A stretch of DNA of 64,000 bases, from the NCBI GenBank assembly GCA_036172665.1, contig CM069872.1, forward strand, positions 22,361,001-22,425,000, written 5' to 3'. Positions 63,344 through 64,000 of this stretch are shown in pieces. The position numbers and the translations under genes are program-made. A model generated the notes under the pieces. The model searched no databases and was not told the origin of the DNA. It saw nothing but the letters and a program-made list of their open reading frames with translations. This stretch comes from Prosopocoilus inquinatus (lineage: Eukaryota; Arthropoda; Insecta; Coleoptera; Lucanidae). How positions within the stretch are numbered: position 1 is the first letter of the stretch; each line of letters begins with the position of its first letter.

Positions 63344-63672
63344 GAAATGTGTCTATGTCGTCGAAGAAAACCATACATCCAGTCCTTGCTGGCTAATCCT
63401 GTTTCTCTATTAAAGACATGTTTAATTCTATTTTTTTCAGCAAACTGAAATGCTAATGAGCGCAAATCTTTCATAGACAAACCAAAAAGCCTTTCTTCCA
63501 TTGACAGAATGTGAGCAACCAGTTCAAGCTCTTGTTCTTTGCTGAAAATTGTCTTATATCGTCCTAGTGTCTTCGTTGAATGAAGATGAAGGCACGTTGT
63601 ATCTTTGAGCGGCTTCTTTGTAACCGCAAACTCTACTTCGCACATCCCTAATTGCTAATTTCATGGATTCTT
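63344..63672 (-). pseudogene. pogo/Tigger transposase, N-terminal DNA-binding part
   Basis: In one frame MKLAIRDVRSRVCGYKEAAQ and RYNVPSSSF form the psq-type helix-turn-helix. After a one-base shift TLGRYKTIFSKEQELELVAH, LFGLSMKDLRSLAFQFAEKN and LASKDWMYGFLRRHRHISLR form the CENP-B-type second DNA-binding domain. The sequence stops at the hAT 8-bp duplication and resumes at 57819. The first codons meet a LINE fragment at about 63665-63680. Confidence 0.82.
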
Positions 63673-64000
63673 CGTCCGAATGGAGTTCATTTTAAAAACT
63701 TCTTTCCAGGACTCACTCTTTTTCAGGTTAAAGATGTTTCTCAGGCATAATTTTTGTAACTTAAAAATTCTGTTAGCTTCAGAAGAATTGCCCCAAAACA
63801 CGATGCCACAGGAAATCCGGGAATTAACAAATGCATAGTACGCACTTAAAGCTGCTTCTAAATTTATTTCCTTGGCTGTAATCCTTAATGCGTAAGTGAA
63901 CTTGTTTATTTTTTCTGCAAGCTTTTGGATATGGAAATTCCATTTCATGTTTTGATCAATCTCAATCCCCGAAAACGATGTATGATTTACCGAGGTAAGT
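63661..64000 (-). pseudogene. Non-LTR (LINE) reverse transcriptase, C-terminal fragment
   Basis: MKWNFHIQKLAEKINKFTYA, LEAALSAYYAFVNSRISCGI and VFWGNSSEANRIFKLQKLCL are the conserved block downstream of the reverse transcriptase palm in Jockey/CR1-like LINEs. Upstream coding (SFSGIEIDQN) continues to the window edge at 64000. The fragment ends where the pogo element begins, so pogo may have inserted into the LINE. Confidence 0.85.

Overview
This is 64 kb of an AT-rich, transposon-saturated nuclear genome, almost certainly from an insect or another arthropod. It carries BEL/Pao and env-bearing LTR retroelements, a mariner with the WSDEARF signature, piggyBac, PIF/Harbinger, CACTA/EnSpm, hAT, pogo/Tigger, FLYWCH-MULE transposases and a non-LTR reverse transcriptase. 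There are also many TA-flanked foldback elements and repeats bearing an ACACCCTGTAT-like end. The order cannot be decided from the sequence. I see no convincing single-copy host gene, no rRNA, no tRNA and no CRISPR. Almost every sizeable reading frame is a transposase, a retroelement protein or a decayed copy of one.

Layout. 1-3250: broken BEL/Pao element (minus strand) with primer-binding site and truncated LTR. 3251-4176: arm-to-arm palindromic foldback. 4200-7740: diverged repeats and a foldback MITE. 7748-10272: piggyBac element flanked by TTAA, killed by in-frame stops and a frameshift. 10.3-16.3 kb: an unrecognised ORF, MITEs and isolated LTRs. 16.8-28.3 kb: a nested stack. An intron-bearing fragment resembling virus/Polinton-type polymerase-associated genes is interrupted by a long-TIR mariner. 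That mariner is interrupted by an LTR retroelement (gag-like/env, no pol), whose 3' LTR is interrupted by a MULE. 28.8-30.3 kb: a second foldback mariner. 30.4-31.7 kb: a cluster of unrecognised plus-strand ORFs. 33.0-36.8 kb: CACTA/EnSpm transposase split by a ~1.3-kb insertion. 37.8-39.8 kb: hAT pseudogene. 39.9-46.0 kb: PIF/Harbinger element split by a 3.2-kb TTAA-flanked composite foldback that itself contains a TA-flanked element and two MITEs. 46.1-47.0 kb: GC-rich TAA-flanked MITE. 47-55 kb: possible exons, T-rich degenerate repeats, hairpins and foldbacks. 55.2-57.0 kb: decayed hAT. 57.0-63.7 kb: pogo/Tigger interrupted by hAT (8-bp duplication), interrupted by a MULE (11-bp duplication). 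63.66-64.0 kb: LINE reverse-transcriptase fragment.

How it fits together. The elements do not form a pathway. They form a stratigraphic record in which target-site duplications and split reading frames give the order of insertion. The youngest layers look like the two MULEs (one with an uninterrupted 468-aa transposase) and the env-bearing LTR element, whose two LTRs differ by eye at only three bases plus one ~50-bp indel. All coordinates of element ends were read by eye. Family names rest on motifs, not on database searches.
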